DNA of 64,000 nt from Streptomyces sp. NBC_01232 (GCF_035989885.1 NZ_CP108518.1:5633001-5697000); one strand, 5' to 3'. Shown: positions 1 to 9,382, counted from the first letter of the stretch. A program made the numbers and translations. Notes: a model not told the origin generated them from the letters alone.

Positions 1-386
1 CAGGCCAGCGAGGCGATGGTGATCACGATCGTGATCAGGCCGGTGCTGACCGGGAGGCGCCGGGCCATGGCCGGTTTTCCGTAGACCACGGCGGCGTACA
101 TCAGATCGGTGAAGATGACGACGGTGGCGAGGCAGCCGACCGTGAACTGGTCGGCGATCACCCCGAGGGTGCCGACGACGAGGGTCACCCGGGGCCTGGT
201 GCGGCGCAGCAGCTCCATCGAGCCGAGGACCACCAGCGGCACCAGGGCCGCCCAGGCCGGCAGGGAGTTCCGGCTGGGGCTGCTGTAGACGCCGAGCGAC
301 CAGAACGCCAGGCCCGCGGCCGTGCTGACCGCCGCGAGGAGGACGTCGTCCCGGTGCGGACGCAGGTCGTGGATCTTCGTGGTCAC
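1..386 (-). CDS. Sensor histidine kinase, N-terminal membrane part (cut by window edge)
   Basis: The reverse strand reads open from about 386 to the window edge. It gives a short basic start (TTKIHDLRPHRDD) followed by four or so hydrophobic helices (AAVSTAAGLAFW, WAALVPLVVLGSMELL, VTLVVGTLGVIADQF, and one more) joined by short loops such as LLRRTRPR. This layout matches the membrane sensor region of actinobacterial NarL-type histidine kinases, whose HisKA_3 and ATPase domains would lie beyond the edge. The GTG at 386 is the best start, although in-frame TTG at 398 and GTG at 419 are possible. It diverges from the gene at 550. The family call is inference because no catalytic domain is in view. 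Confidence 0.5.
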   Translation of the reverse strand, partial: MTTKIHDLRPHRDDVLLAAVSTAAGLAFWSLGVYSSPSRNSLPAWAALVPLVVLGSMELLRRTRPRVTLVVGTLGVIADQFTVGCLATVVIFTDLMYAAVVYGKPAMARRLPVSTGLITIVITIASLA

Positions 387-549
387 GGTCCCATCCAACA
401 GGGTGCGCGGCTCCTGCACCTCGGCGGAGAGACCGAGGTCCGGGTACATCGAACGATGCATGCCGACATGGTCACTGGTGACGACGCAACGGGCCCGGCC
501 GGACGGGAGCCTTGAAGGGAACGAGGAAACCGAGCGGACGGAGAGTCCC

Positions 550-1122
550 ATGATCGTCGCGCTGATCATCGCCTGTGAGATCGGCTTCTGGGTACTGCTG
601 GCGGCCGGACTGGCCCTGCGCTACCTGGCGAAGATGCCCAGGCTGGGGGCGGCGGTCCTGCTCTGCGAGCCCCTGATGGAGCTCGTCCTGCTGGTGGTCA
701 CCACGCTCGACCTCAAGAACGGCGCCGAGCCGGACTGGAAGCACGGACTGGCCGCGCTCTACATCGGCTACACCGTGGCTTTCGGCCACTACACGGTCAA
801 GTGGCTCGACGGGCACGCCGCGTACCGGCTGGCCGGGGGACCGAAGCCGGCGGGCGCCGGGTACGGAAGGGCGCGGTCCCTGCACGAGTGGAAGCTCTGG
901 GTCCGTACGGTGATCGCCGCCGCCGTCGCCCTGGCCCTGCTGCAGGTGGCGATCTGGTACGTCGGCGACGCGGGCGACGTCAGCTCCCTCCAGGCCTGGC
1001 AGTTCGGCGCCCTGCGCGTGGTCGGCATCCACGCCCTGGTCGCCGCGGCGTACACGATCTGGCCGGGCAAGGCCCCGGCGGCCGCCGCCGAGGACCCCTC
1101 TTGCGTCCGGTCCGAGCGCTGA
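550..1122 (+). CDS. Conserved integral membrane protein
   Basis: A 190-residue protein that starts at ATG 550 behind a GGAGAG ribosome site. It has about five hydrophobic helices: residues 1-22, 35-50, 70-85, 118-136 and 150-168. The second is followed by a conserved-looking charged loop (DLKNGAEPDWKHG). It has no recognisable catalytic or transport motif. The C-terminal tail is short and hydrophilic (EDPSCVRSER). It ends 14 bp before the convergent cobalamin adenosyltransferase gene. It is probably an uncharacterised inner-membrane protein of Streptomyces, and its function cannot be told from sequence. Confidence 0.7.
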   Translation: MIVALIIACEIGFWVLLAAGLALRYLAKMPRLGAAVLLCEPLMELVLLVVTTLDLKNGAEPDWKHGLAALYIGYTVAFGHYTVKWLDGHAAYRLAGGPKPAGAGYGRARSLHEWKLWVRTVIAAAVALALLQVAIWYVGDAGDVSSLQAWQFGALRVVGIHALVAAAYTIWPGKAPAAAAEDPSCVRSER

Positions 1123-1136
1123 CCCGGCTCGTCCCG

Positions 1137-1709
1137 TCAGCGCTCGCCGCCCGGCACCCACAGCACGTCCCCGACCTCCTTGTTGGCCACCCTGGCCAGA
1201 ATGAACAGGAGGTCGGACAGGCGGTTCAGGTAGGTGGCGGTCAGCGGGTTCATCACCTCGCCGTGCACCTCCAGGGCCGCCCACGTCGAACGCTCGGCGC
1301 GCCGGACCACGGTGCAGGCCTGGTGCAGCAGGGCGGCGCCGGGGGTACCGCCGGGGAGGATGAAGCTGCGCAGCTTCTCCACCTGCTCCAGGAAGTGGTC
1401 GCAGTCCGCCTCCAGCTTGTCCACGTAGAACTGCTCCACGCGCAGCGGCGGGTACTCCGGGTCCGCGACCACCGGGGTGCACAGGTCGGCTCCTACGTCG
1501 AACAGGTCGTTCTGCACACGAACCAGGACCTTCACGACCTCCGCCGGCAGTCCGCCGAGCGCGATCGCCGTCCCGATGGCCGCGTTCGCCTCGTTGGCGT
1601 CGGCGTACGCGGAGATCCGCAGGTCGGTCTTGGCCGTGCGGCTCATGTCGCCCAGGGCGGTCGTGCCCTTGTCGCCGGTACGGGTGTAGATGCGCGTGAG
1701 GTTCACCAT
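1137..1709 (-). CDS. ATP:cob(I)alamin adenosyltransferase, PduO type
   Basis: A 190-residue enzyme that transfers the adenosyl group of ATP to cob(I)alamin, making coenzyme B12 for adenosylcobalamin mutases. The N-terminal TRTGDKGTTALGD nucleotide loop, the ISAYADANEANAAIG segment and a C-terminal RRAERS / NRLSDLLFILAR helix are the PduO/MMAB signature, and the length is normal. The start is ATG 1709. A TACCCT box (1716-1721) ends 6 nt before it and no ribosome site is present, so the mRNA is probably leaderless. In this window it can serve IcmA (38.4 kb), with MeaB (21.6 kb) acting as the mutase chaperone. Confidence 0.93.
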   Translation of the reverse strand: MVNLTRIYTRTGDKGTTALGDMSRTAKTDLRISAYADANEANAAIGTAIALGGLPAEVVKVLVRVQNDLFDVGADLCTPVVADPEYPPLRVEQFYVDKLEADCDHFLEQVEKLRSFILPGGTPGAALLHQACTVVRRAERSTWAALEVHGEVMNPLTATYLNRLSDLLFILARVANKEVGDVLWVPGGER

Positions 1710-1815
1710 GCGGCCAGGGTAGACGGGCCCGCCGGGGAAATTCCGGGCGAGGTCGCCGCTTCGCGCGTACGGTCCGAGGGGGCCGCAGGAGCCCCGGGAA
1801 CGGGGGAGTGGCCAC

Positions 1816-2355
1816 GTGGCCGACGCGTACTACATCTGGCGGCTCGCCGAGGCCGCCCAGCAGATCGACCTCCTGGCGGGTTTCCTCGCGACGCGGCGCG
1901 AACCGGGCCCGGACCACCTCGCCGCACCGCCCGAGTGCGCCGGGGCCGGGCGGGCGGCCGTGGCCGCCGGACGCCTGGGGGACGCCCTCGAGCGCCTCGA
2001 CGACCTGCGCGAGCACGCCGCCCGCTGGGCGGGGCATCCGCACCATCCGGGCGAACCGGGCGCCGCCGAGCACGACGCGCAGGTGTGGGACTACGCGAAG
2101 GACATGCTGCGCGAGGAGCGCGGGCCCGTGCCGACGTACCTCCCCACGGCGCGCGACATCCTCTGGCAGCTCCGCTTCCTGCAGCGGAGGATCTGTGCGT
2201 GCCCGCAGGCGGACGCGCAGGCCAGGGCCGACGCGCACTACCTCGCGGGCCGCGCCGCCATGGCCGTCGAGATCGGTCACCTCGGCGCCGCGCGCAGGGA
2301 GCTGAGGCGGCTGCGCGCACTGGCCGAGAAGCACGCCGGGGACGACGGCGGATGA
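1816..2355 (+). CDS. Conserved hypothetical, helical
   Basis: A 179-residue, soluble, Ala/Arg/Leu-rich and mostly helical protein. It starts at GTG 1816 behind GGGGGAG and opens with MADAYYIWRLAEAAQQIDLLAGFL. It carries repeated helical segments (AGRLGDALERLDDLREHAARW, DILWQLRFLQRRICACPQADA) and a C-terminal RRELRRLRALAEKH. There is a possible CAC cysteine pair but no zinc motif. There are no membrane segments and no recognised domain. It lies between the adenosyltransferase gene (divergent) and the hydroxyacyl-CoA dehydrogenase gene. Its codon use fits the host, so it is a real gene of unknown function. Confidence 0.65.
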   Translation: MADAYYIWRLAEAAQQIDLLAGFLATRREPGPDHLAAPPECAGAGRAAVAAGRLGDALERLDDLREHAARWAGHPHHPGEPGAAEHDAQVWDYAKDMLREERGPVPTYLPTARDILWQLRFLQRRICACPQADAQARADAHYLAGRAAMAVEIGHLGAARRELRRLRALAEKHAGDDGG

Positions 2356-2511
2356 ACTGGACGCCGGGGCAGGGGTGCTGGGCCGTACCGGTGTGATGTC
2401 CGTCATCTGAGACGTGACGCGTGTTACTTCGCGGTCACACCGCACCGCCCGGGCGCTAGTCTCCGCCGGAGTGGCTACGTGACTGTGGCGTATGGAAACG
2501 AGGGGTGTGTA

Positions 2512-3360
2512 GTGGCTGGGAAGCTCGCCGTCATCGGTGCCGGACTCATGGGTTCCGGCATCGCGCAGGTCTCCGCTCAGGCGGGTTGGGACGTCGTACT
2601 CCGCGATGTCACCGATGCCGCGCTGACCCGCGGCACGGACGGAATCAAGGCCTCCTACGACAAGTTCGTCTCCAAGGGCAAGCTGACGGCCGAGGACGCC
2701 GAGGCCGCGCTCGCGCGCATCACCACCACCACGGACCTCGACGCGGTCTCCGACGTCGACATCGTGGTGGAGGCGGCCTTCGAGAAGATCGAGATCAAGC
2801 ACGAGATCTTCCGCGCCCTGGACAAGATCGTCCGTGAGGACACGATCCTCGCCTCCAACACCTCCGCCATCCCGATCACGAAGATCGCTGCCGTGACGGA
2901 GCGTCCGGAGCGGGTCGTCGGCGCGCACTTCTTCTCGCCCGTCCCGATGATGCAGCTGTGCGAGCTCGTACGCGGCTACAAGACGAGCGACGAAACCCTC
3001 GCCACCACCCGGGCCTTCGCCGAGTCCGTCGGCAAGACCTGCATCGTCGTCAACCGCGACGTGGCCGGCTTCGTGACGACCCGTCTGATCTCCGCGCTGG
3101 TCGTCGAGGCCGCGAAGCTGTACGAGTCGGGCGTGGCCTCCGCCGAGGACATCGACATCGCCTGCAAGCTCGGCTTCGGACACGCGATGGGCCCGTTGGC
3201 CACCGCCGACCTCACCGGCGTCGACATCCTGCTGCACGCCACCAGCAACATCTACACCGAGTCCCAGGACGAGAAGTTCGCCCCCCCGGAGCTCATGCGC
3301 CGGATGGTGGACGCCGGGGACATCGGCCGCAAGAGCGGCCAGGGCTTCTACAAGCACTGA
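2512..3360 (+). CDS. 3-hydroxybutyryl-CoA dehydrogenase
   Basis: A 282-residue NAD(P)-dependent dehydrogenase that interconverts acetoacetyl-CoA and 3-hydroxybutyryl-CoA. The Rossmann loop VIGAGLMGSGIAQ is at residues 6-18. The substrate/catalytic segments ASNTSAIPI and VVGAHFFSPVPMMQLCELV (catalytic His) follow, and NRDVAGFV leads into the helical C-terminal domain. The GTG at 2512 is preferred over upstream in-frame GTGs because GAGGGG lies 8 nt before it and the family starts just ahead of the Rossmann strand. The thiolase at 20.3 kb would supply its acetoacetyl-CoA. Length is typical of the short, single-function bacterial form. Confidence 0.93.
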   Translation: MAGKLAVIGAGLMGSGIAQVSAQAGWDVVLRDVTDAALTRGTDGIKASYDKFVSKGKLTAEDAEAALARITTTTDLDAVSDVDIVVEAAFEKIEIKHEIFRALDKIVREDTILASNTSAIPITKIAAVTERPERVVGAHFFSPVPMMQLCELVRGYKTSDETLATTRAFAESVGKTCIVVNRDVAGFVTTRLISALVVEAAKLYESGVASAEDIDIACKLGFGHAMGPLATADLTGVDILLHATSNIYTESQDEKFAPPELMRRMVDAGDIGRKSGQGFYKH

Positions 3361-3536
3361 GGTCTGGCCCCGCCACGGAGCACCACCGTTCGAATGCCTT
3401 CACCCCTCAGGGTGAATTAGGTATCGGTTCGCTCACGGTCGGCAACTTCCCTGCCCGTGCGGCAGTCAGTTGCAGTGAGAGTTGCCGACCACGGACCAGT
3501 CGGACCCATACGTACGCAGTACTGCCGGGAGTACAC

Positions 3537-3860
3537 ATGCACATCAGGGGCGACCACGCCGAACTCGCTGTCGGGGGCCGCCTCGACGTGCGCAGCGCGG
3601 CGGACGCCCGTACGGTCCTCCACACCGCCCTCGACGACGGCCAGGGCGATCTCGTCCTCGACCTCACCGGGCTCGACTCCTGGGACGCCACCGGCCTCGG
3701 CGTGATCATGGGCGCGCACCGCCGGGCCGGCCGGACCGGCCGGCGCCTGGTCCTGCGCGGGGTGCCGCCGCAGATGCAGCGGCTCCTCGTGGCGACCAGG
3801 CTGCACCGGATCCTCGCGATCGAGGGCGGCCTCGAAGCCGAGTCCCTGCCCCGCGTCTGA
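3537..3860 (+). CDS. STAS-domain anti-sigma factor antagonist
   Basis: A 107-residue single STAS domain. Proteins of this family bind a serine-kinase anti-sigma factor and release a stress sigma factor, and are switched off by phosphorylation of a conserved Ser/Thr. The phosphosite loop here is LDSWDATGLGVIM, with Thr52 where SpoIIAA has its phosphoserine. ATG 3537 follows GGGAG. No anti-sigma kinase or sigma factor gene is adjacent, so the partner must be encoded elsewhere. The following gene is a large P-loop protein in the same orientation 192 bp downstream, and no link between the two can be shown. Confidence 0.85.
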   Translation: MHIRGDHAELAVGGRLDVRSAADARTVLHTALDDGQGDLVLDLTGLDSWDATGLGVIMGAHRRAGRTGRRLVLRGVPPQMQRLLVATRLHRILAIEGGLEAESLPRV

Positions 3861-4052
3861 CCGGCAGCCCGCTGACCTTTGCATTTCCTGCGGAAACGTA
3901 ACGGTCCGGTGGTGATCCCCGCCCTGCGGTTTCCCGCACGACCGGGCACGGTCTAGGGTTCGGGCGGAAACCGGACCAGTAGCGACAGCGGGTGCGCTCA
4001 GGCCGGGCGGTACGACGGCGAGGCGCGCGGCCCGCGATCGGGGGACTGGGTC

Positions 4053-6554
4053 ATGGACCGTACACAGGGGCAGAGCGAGCAGCACGAGCAGCCCAAGGGC
4101 GACTCCGCGCCCGCGGCGCCGGCCGCGGCCACCACACCGGCCGCGCCCGCCGCGGCCGGGCCCGCACGGGTGGTCAGCCTGACCACGGGCGAGTTCACCC
4201 TCACCGTCAACCCGGTCGACGGCAGCGAGATCGAACCGCTGCGCCCCGGCACCGGACGGCCGGGCCGCCCCGCCAAGCGTGACGCGGCCGCCCGCGCGGT
4301 CCGAGCCGCCGCCGCACGACCGCCCGTACTGCCGGGCCCCGCCGTCCCCGCCCGGCCCCTGCTGGAGCGCGAGGAGGAGCGGGAGCGGCTGGTGCGGCTG
4401 CTGGGCCGCGGCCGTTCCGTACGGCTGACCGGGCCCTCCGGATCCGGCCGCAGCGCCCTGCTCGACGCGGTCGCCGACCGGTGCGAGGGTCTCGCACCCG
4501 ACGGCGTCGTACGGCTCTCCGGCCACGGGCACCAGCAGCCCGGGGAACTGCTCCACACGCTCTATGCCACCGTGTACGAGGCCGTGCGGGAGCGGCCCGC
4601 ACGAGCCGAACTCCTGGCCCGCGTCCGGGAGATAGGCGCCGTCGTCCTGCTGGACGACCTGGAGATGGGCGGGCCTGCCCTCGACGAGCTGCTGCGCGCC
4701 ACCCCCGAATGCGCCTACCTGCTGGCCGCGACCCCCGACACCCGGGCCCCCTCCGACGACTCGCACATCGAGGAGGTCTTCCTCGGCGGGCTCGGCAAGG
4801 CCGACTGCGTGCAGCTCCTGGAGGCGGGCCTCGGACGTCCGCTGACGGACGAGGAGACCGCCTGGGCGGGCGACCTGCGCTTCGCCTCCGAAGGGCTTCC
4901 GCTTCGCTTCGTCCAGGCCGCCGCGCTGCTGCGCCAGCGGGACGAGCTCAACCACAGCGACGAGGACGACGAGGAGGAGGAGCCCGGCGTCTTCGAGGAG
5001 CGCCCGCGCGACGCCGTGCACGTGCCGCTGCCGACGCTGGCCGAGGCCGCGGCCCCTGCCGAGCTGCTGGCCTCGCGGGTCAGCGAGTCCGCGCGCGCCG
5101 CCCTGCGGATCGCGTGCGCGCTGGGCGGGGAACTGCCGCACCACGCGCACCTGCCGGCACTGGTGGGGGACACCCACGCCGACACGGCCGTGGCGGAACT
5201 GCTCGCCTGCGGGCTGCTGACGCCCGTCGGAACGCGCTACCGGCTCGCCCCCGGCGTCGCGCGCCAGCTGGAGGAGGTCGGGTACGGGGACACCGCGTCC
5301 GAGGAGGCCCGTACGGCCGCACGGCACTACGCCTGGTGGACCGGGCACGCCTCGGTGGTCCCGGAGCGGGTCGCGGCGGAGGCGGACGCGGTGCTCGCGG
5401 CGCTGGCCGGTGCGGACGTGGTCGCGGCGGTGCTGCTGGCGCGGACCGCGGCCCCGGCGTTCGCCGCCTCGCTGCACTGGGAGGCCTGGGAGCGGGTGCT
5501 GCGCTCGGGGGCGGAGGCCGCGCGCAAGGCCGGAGAGGTCGCCGAGCAGGCGTACTTCCACCACGAACTCGGCGTGCTGGCCCTGTGCGAGGAGCGCCTG
5601 GACCGCGCGCGGGCCGAGCTGGAGACCTCGATCGGGCTGCGGGGCGCGCTGGCGGACAAGCGGGGCACGGTCGCCGGCCGGCGGGCACTGGCCCTGGTCG
5701 TCGACCGGGAGACCGCGGGCGCGGCGTCGCCGCCGCTGCGGCTGGAGGCACCGGCCGCCCTGGCGGCCGCCTCGGAGGCCGTGACGGCGGCCACCCCGGC
5801 TGCCCCGGCCGTTTCGACCACCAAGGCCACCAAGGCCACCAAGGCCGATCCGGCCGCCCGGGCGGCCTCCGAGGCGCCCACGGCCCGCGTGGCCCCGGTC
5901 GCTGCCGTCGGACCGGCGACCGCTGCGTCTCCGGTGGGCCGGGTTTCCGCCGAGGCGGTGACCCGTATGACTCCGGTCGTGCCGGTGACCGCCCGCTCGC
6001 AGACCCCCACCACGCTGTCCGAGGTCTTCGAGGACGCCTTCCCGCTGGATCCGAAGCCCGCCGCGCCCGCCGCCCCCCGGCCGGCCGCCGCGCAGGCCCC
6101 GGTCCCCGGCCGCCGCCGGCGGGTGCTGCTGGCCGGCGCGGGCGCGCTGACGGTGGTGGCCCTGGGCACGGTCGTGAGCCTGGCGGTCAGTTCCTCCGAC
6201 ACCTCGCCGCCGGCGCAGGGACCGGCGGTGTCCTCCACTCCGACGGCCACGGTGCCCATGACGGCCCCGAGCACCAGCGGGAACGATCCTGCACCGGAGC
6301 CGCCCGTATCGGCCCCGCCGTCGCAGGCCGCGGTTCCCGGCCAGAGCGTCGCCCCGGCCCCGGGCCGCACGCCCGTCCGGACCCCGTCGCGCCGTCCGTC
6401 CGCGACCACGCCCGGCTCCACGCCGCCGTCGCCCGTCTCGCCCCCGCCGACGAGCGCGAACCCCTCTCCCACCCCGACGGAGACCGCCGTACCGTCGCCG
6501 ACGGCCACCCAGGCGGTCACGGCCACGGCCACCTCACCGGTCACCGGCCGCTGA
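4053..6554 (+). CDS. Membrane-anchored P-loop ATPase with Pro/Thr/Ser-rich exterior tail
   Basis: An 833-residue multi-domain protein. Residues 1-100 are Ala/Pro-rich. A P-loop domain follows with Walker A GPSGSGRS (127-134) and Walker B VVLLDDLE (197-204), an arrangement like the AAA/STAND ATPases used by regulators. Residues 260-560 are helical with acidic (EDDEEEE) and TPR-like stretches. Then come an Ala/Thr linker with three direct TKA repeats, one transmembrane helix at about 690-712 ([21 protein letters not shown]), and about 120 residues of low-complexity Pro/Thr/Ser outside the cell. ATG 4053 follows GGGGGAC. The likely role is signalling across the membrane, with substrate unknown. 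A perfect hairpin terminator follows. Confidence 0.8.
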   Translation: MDRTQGQSEQHEQPKGDSAPAAPAAATTPAAPAAAGPARVVSLTTGEFTLTVNPVDGSEIEPLRPGTGRPGRPAKRDAAARAVRAAAARPPVLPGPAVPARPLLEREEERERLVRLLGRGRSVRLTGPSGSGRSALLDAVADRCEGLAPDGVVRLSGHGHQQPGELLHTLYATVYEAVRERPARAELLARVREIGAVVLLDDLEMGGPALDELLRATPECAYLLAATPDTRAPSDDSHIEEVFLGGLGKADCVQLLEAGLGRPLTDEETAWAGDLRFASEGLPLRFVQAAALLRQRDELNHSDEDDEEEEPGVFEERPRDAVHVPLPTLAEAAAPAELLASRVSESARAALRIACALGGELPHHAHLPALVGDTHADTAVAELLACGLLTPVGTRYRLAPGVARQLEEVGYGDTASEEARTAARHYAWWTGHASVVPERVAAEADAVLAALAGADVVAAVLLARTAAPAFAASLHWEAWERVLRSGAEAARKAGEVAEQAYFHHELGVLALCEERLDRARAELETSIGLRGALADKRGTVAGRRALALVVDRETAGAASPPLRLEAPAALAAASEAVTAATPAAPAVSTTKATKATKADPAARAASEAPTARVAPVAAVGPATAASPVGRVSAEAVTRMTPVVPVTARSQTPTTLSEVFEDAFPLDPKPAAPAAPRPAAAQAPVPGRRRRVLLAGAGALTVVALGTVVSLAVSSSDTSPPAQGPAVSSTPTATVPMTAPSTSGNDPAPEPPVSAPPSQAAVPGQSVAPAPGRTPVRTPSRRPSATTPGSTPPSPVSPPPTSANPSPTPTETAVPSPTATQAVTATATSPVTGR

Positions 6555-6560
6555 ACGAAG

Positions 6561-6590
6561 AACGGCTCCGTCCCTGGGGGCGGAGCCGTT
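6561..6590. terminator. Hairpin terminator
   Basis: The 10-bp arms AACGGCTCCG and CGGAGCCGTT pair perfectly around a 10-nt loop, 6 bp after the stop of the P-loop protein gene. There is no T-run, as is common in Streptomyces. It lies between that gene and the convergent nucS. Confidence 0.75.
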
Positions 6591-6650
6591 GCCCGGAGGC
6601 GCCGTTGACCACGAGCGCCGATGGACCGGAAGAACAGAAGGACCGGAGGA

Positions 6651-7322
6651 TCAGAACAGGCGGAGCTTGTCGTCCTCGATGCCGCGCAGCGCGTTGTAGT
6701 CCAGCACCACGCAGTCCATCCCGCGGTCCGTCGCCAGGACCTTCGCCTGCGGCTTGATCTCCTGGGCCGCGAAGATGCCGCGGACCGGGGCCAGGTGCGG
6801 GTCGCGGTTGAGGAGTTCGAGGTAGCGGGTCAGCTGCTCGACACCGTCGATCTCGCCGCGGCGCTTGATCTCCACGGCCACCGTCGCACCGGAGGAGTCC
6901 CGGCACAGGATGTCGACCGGGCCGATCGCCGTCATGTACTCGCGCCGGATCAGCGTGTAGCCCTCGCCCAGCGTTTCGATGCGGTCCGCCAGCAGTTCCT
7001 GCAGGTGTGCCTCGACGCCGTCCTTGATGAGCCCCGGGTCCGTGCCCAGCTCGTGGGAGGAGTCGTGCAGGACTTCCTCCATGGTGATGATGAGCTTCTC
7101 GCCCGCCTTGTTGATGACCGTCCACACGTTGGCCTCGTCCCCGCTCCCCTCCTTGAGGGTGCACGGCGGCGACATCCAGTTGAGCGGTTTGTACGCTCGG
7201 TCGTCCGCGTGGATCGAGACACTGCCGTCGGCCTTCACGAGGATCAGACGGGGTGCCGAGGGCAGATGGGCGGTGAGCCGGCCCGCGTAGTCGACGGAGC
7301 AGCGGGCAATGACGAGACGCAT
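6651..7322 (-). CDS. nucS: Mismatch-specific endonuclease NucS
   Basis: A 223-residue NucS/EndoMS. In actinobacteria it cuts both strands at mismatches and replaces MutS/MutL mismatch repair. The N-terminal DNA-binding/dimerisation half ([16 protein letters not shown]) is followed by a RecB-like nuclease core GPVDILCR ... [12 protein letters not shown], with Asp137, Glu151 and Lys153 as the metal-binding residues. The C-terminus DDKLRLF fits the known beta-clamp-binding tail. ATG 7322 has a TAGCGT box ending 8 nt upstream and no ribosome site, which suggests a leaderless message. It faces away from the gene at 7543. Confidence 0.95.
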   Translation of the reverse strand: MRLVIARCSVDYAGRLTAHLPSAPRLILVKADGSVSIHADDRAYKPLNWMSPPCTLKEGSGDEANVWTVINKAGEKLIITMEEVLHDSSHELGTDPGLIKDGVEAHLQELLADRIETLGEGYTLIRREYMTAIGPVDILCRDSSGATVAVEIKRRGEIDGVEQLTRYLELLNRDPHLAPVRGIFAAQEIKPQAKVLATDRGMDCVVLDYNALRGIEDDKLRLF

Positions 7323-7542
7323 GGTCGGCAACGCTACTCGACGGATGCGCCTTCACGCGATTCGCCCCTGAAAGCCCCGTTCGCCGATGGCGCGTTGTAT
7401 GCGCATTCTCCTGGTGCGTCACCCATGGGACGCCTACCGTGGTGAGCGGGAGGTTGTCGAGCGTGCACTCTGCGTCGCGACCTCCTTCCCTGCCCGTAAG
7501 ACTCCGGCAACCCAAACAGCCGGGGTCGCGAGAGGAGAACCC

Positions 7543-7935
7543 ATGTCGCTCGACGTCTCACCGGCCCTACTCGAACAGGCCGAGCGAGGCGAGGTCGACG
7601 AAGCCGCCTTCGTCGACTGCGTCCGGACCTCCCTGCCCTACGCCTGGGAGATGATCAGCTCGCTGGTGGCCCAGCTGAAGGTGGACGGCGGAGAGTTCGC
7701 CGACAACCAGACGCCGCCGCCGGACGAGCAGGCGCGGGGGCAGCTGCTGCGCGCCCTCGCGAGTGACGCGATACGCGGTGCGCTGCAGCGGCACTTCGGA
7801 GTGCGCCTGGCATTCCAGAACTGCCACCGGCTGGCGGTCTTCCCGCTGGATCCCTCGGTGGACGACCGGCTGGCCAAGTTCACTTCGATACGTGGTCAGC
7901 TGCTCAACCAGTCGCCGGAGCTGCGCGACTGCTAG
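7543..7935 (+). CDS. Conserved small protein of the SCO5389 family
   Basis: A 130-residue soluble protein preceded by a strong AGAGGAG ribosome site 7 nt from ATG 7543. It reads MSLDVSPALLEQAERGEVDEAAFVDCVRTSLPYAWEMISSLV and ends with DRLAKFTSIRGQLLNQSPELRDC. It is a streptomycete-conserved family that normally sits beside nucS. No domain of known function is visible, and the strong ribosome site suggests good expression. Its TAG stop (7933-7935) lies inside the left arm of the inverted-repeat element that follows. Confidence 0.8.
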   Translation: MSLDVSPALLEQAERGEVDEAAFVDCVRTSLPYAWEMISSLVAQLKVDGGEFADNQTPPPDEQARGQLLRALASDAIRGALQRHFGVRLAFQNCHRLAVFPLDPSVDDRLAKFTSIRGQLLNQSPELRDC

Positions 7936-8050
7936 GTCCTGTCGTCAGAGTTCCTCCCCCCGGCCACCGCCGGGTGGTGTGCCCCCGGACCCGCGACGCC
8001 CGGCACCGGACGTCGCGGGCCCGGGCGGCGCTGCTTTGACGACAGAACCT
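7934..8050. repeat. MITE-like inverted-repeat element, 117 bp
   Basis: The left arm AGGTCCTGTCGTCA (7934-7947) pairs with the right arm TGACGACAGAACCT (8037-8050) at 13 of 14 positions. The interior has its own inverted repeat (CCGCGAC ... GTCGCGG). The element lies between the SCO5389-family gene and the convergent oxidoreductase gene and contains no ORF. The same architecture recurs at 9728 and 37137 with different arm sequences. It may also act as a transcription terminator. Confidence 0.65.
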
Positions 8051-8121
8051 GGGCCGTCTCCTGCGGATCGTGCCGCACGGGCGTGATCCGCGGGAAACGG
8101 CCCGGGCAGGACCGGCAGGTC

Positions 8122-9153
8122 TCAGCCGAGGCGGGGAAGGACTTCGGCGCCGAGTCGTCGGACGTTCTCCTCCGTCGCGGCGAGATCGCCGCTGCCCTCC
8201 GTCAGGAGGGCGAAGCGCGTGATGCCCGTCCGTGCCGACGTGGCCGCCAGCCGGTCCGCCGCCACCTCAGGGGTGCCCACCGGGTGCAGGTCGCACAGCA
8301 GTTCCGTATAGGCGACCGGATCCCGCATCGCGCGCACGCGGCCGTCCACCGTCACATGCGCGTCGAGGCCCTGCTTGAGCCAGCCCGGCATCGCCTTCAG
8401 CAGGGTCTCTCGCGCGTCCGCCGTACGGTCTGCGATCTGGCACACTCCGGCCGAGACGTGTCCCGCTCCCGCCACGAGCTCGCGCGAGTGGCCCGCCGCG
8501 AGCGCCGTGCTGCGCCACAGCGCGACCATCTCGGCCTTGCTCTCGTCCCCGCAGTGCATCCCGAGCAGCATCGGCAGCCCCCGCTCCGCGGCCATCCGTA
8601 CCGACGCGGCCGAGGTGCAGGCCACGATGACCTCGGGCCCGGCCACGTCCCCGTCCAGGGCCTCCGAGGGCCGCGGTACGACGGCCACCTCGCGGAATCC
8701 GTACCGCTCGCCGGCGGCCCCCACCCGCGCCTCGGTCAGCCACCGCCGCAGCAGGTCCAGGGCCTCCGGGAAGCCGTTCTCGTAACTGTCCAGGCCGCCC
8801 CCGAACACCTCCAGGTCGACCCACGGCCCGCCGCGGCCCACCCCGAGGGTGAACCGGCCGCCCGAGGTCACGTGCAGCAGGGCCGCCTGTTCCCCGAGCG
8901 CCACCGGATGCGTGCTCGGCAGCACGCTCACCGCCGTCCCCACCCGCAGCCGCCGGGTCCTGCCCAGCATCAGGGCCGCCAGGGTCACCGCCGAGGGGCA
9001 GACCCCGTACGGCACGAAGTGGTGCTCGGCGAGCCAGACCGAGTCGAGCCCGGCCTCCTCGGCCACCTCGGCGGTCCGCACCGCCCGGTGCAGTGCCTCT
9101 CCCTGTCCCTGGCCCGGGAACTGGGCCGCCAGTACAAACGCTCCTACGCGCAT
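8122..9153 (-). CDS. LLM-class flavin-dependent oxidoreductase
   Basis: A 343-residue luciferase-like monooxygenase that uses reduced flavin (FMNH2 or F420). The N-terminal strand MRVGAFVLAAQFPG, AEEAGLDSVWLAEHHF, and the central RLRVGTAVSVLPSTHPVALGEQ and SGGRFTLGVGRG segments are the bacterial luciferase barrel. ATG 9153 follows GGAGG and AAAGG. It stands alone between two repeat elements, so no pathway can be inferred. The His-His in AEHHF and the Gly-rich flavin-phosphate loop look intact. The substrate is unknown. Confidence 0.85.
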   Translation of the reverse strand: MRVGAFVLAAQFPGQGQGEALHRAVRTAEVAEEAGLDSVWLAEHHFVPYGVCPSAVTLAALMLGRTRRLRVGTAVSVLPSTHPVALGEQAALLHVTSGGRFTLGVGRGGPWVDLEVFGGGLDSYENGFPEALDLLRRWLTEARVGAAGERYGFREVAVVPRPSEALDGDVAGPEVIVACTSAASVRMAAERGLPMLLGMHCGDESKAEMVALWRSTALAAGHSRELVAGAGHVSAGVCQIADRTADARETLLKAMPGWLKQGLDAHVTVDGRVRAMRDPVAYTELLCDLHPVGTPEVAADRLAATSARTGITRFALLTEGSGDLAATEENVRRLGAEVLPRLG

Positions 9154-9382
9154 CGCCTTTAGCCTCCTCGCGGCTGACGCGGCCTCCCCCAGGTGGACCG
9201 GTTCTTCCTATGGCAACAACGTCTGACACGTGCCAAAGGCACGGGCTGACACGAAAGTTATTGGGATTGTCGGGCCATTCCTCTTCGCGCGCCGGCCTTC
9301 ATCAGCCACCCTGCGGGTACCCGGCCTCGCTGCGCGTAGTCTGGGAGAAAGTCACTGCCGTCCGCCCATCCGTGAGGTATAC

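Noticed and set aside
472..3357. 961-codon open frame on the minus strand across several genes
   Set aside because: It runs antisense to the adenosyltransferase, hypothetical and dehydrogenase genes, has low-complexity Arg/Gly/Ala composition and no family motif. Such frames are common in high-GC DNA.
5819..5850. Triple ACCAAGGCC repeat as a mobile or CRISPR-like repeat
   Set aside because: It is a short in-frame TKA repeat in a low-complexity linker of the P-loop protein.
7934..8050. Inverted repeat as a riboswitch or CRISPR repeat
   Set aside because: Only one pair of arms, located at the 3' end of a gene, and similar in build to two other elements in the window.
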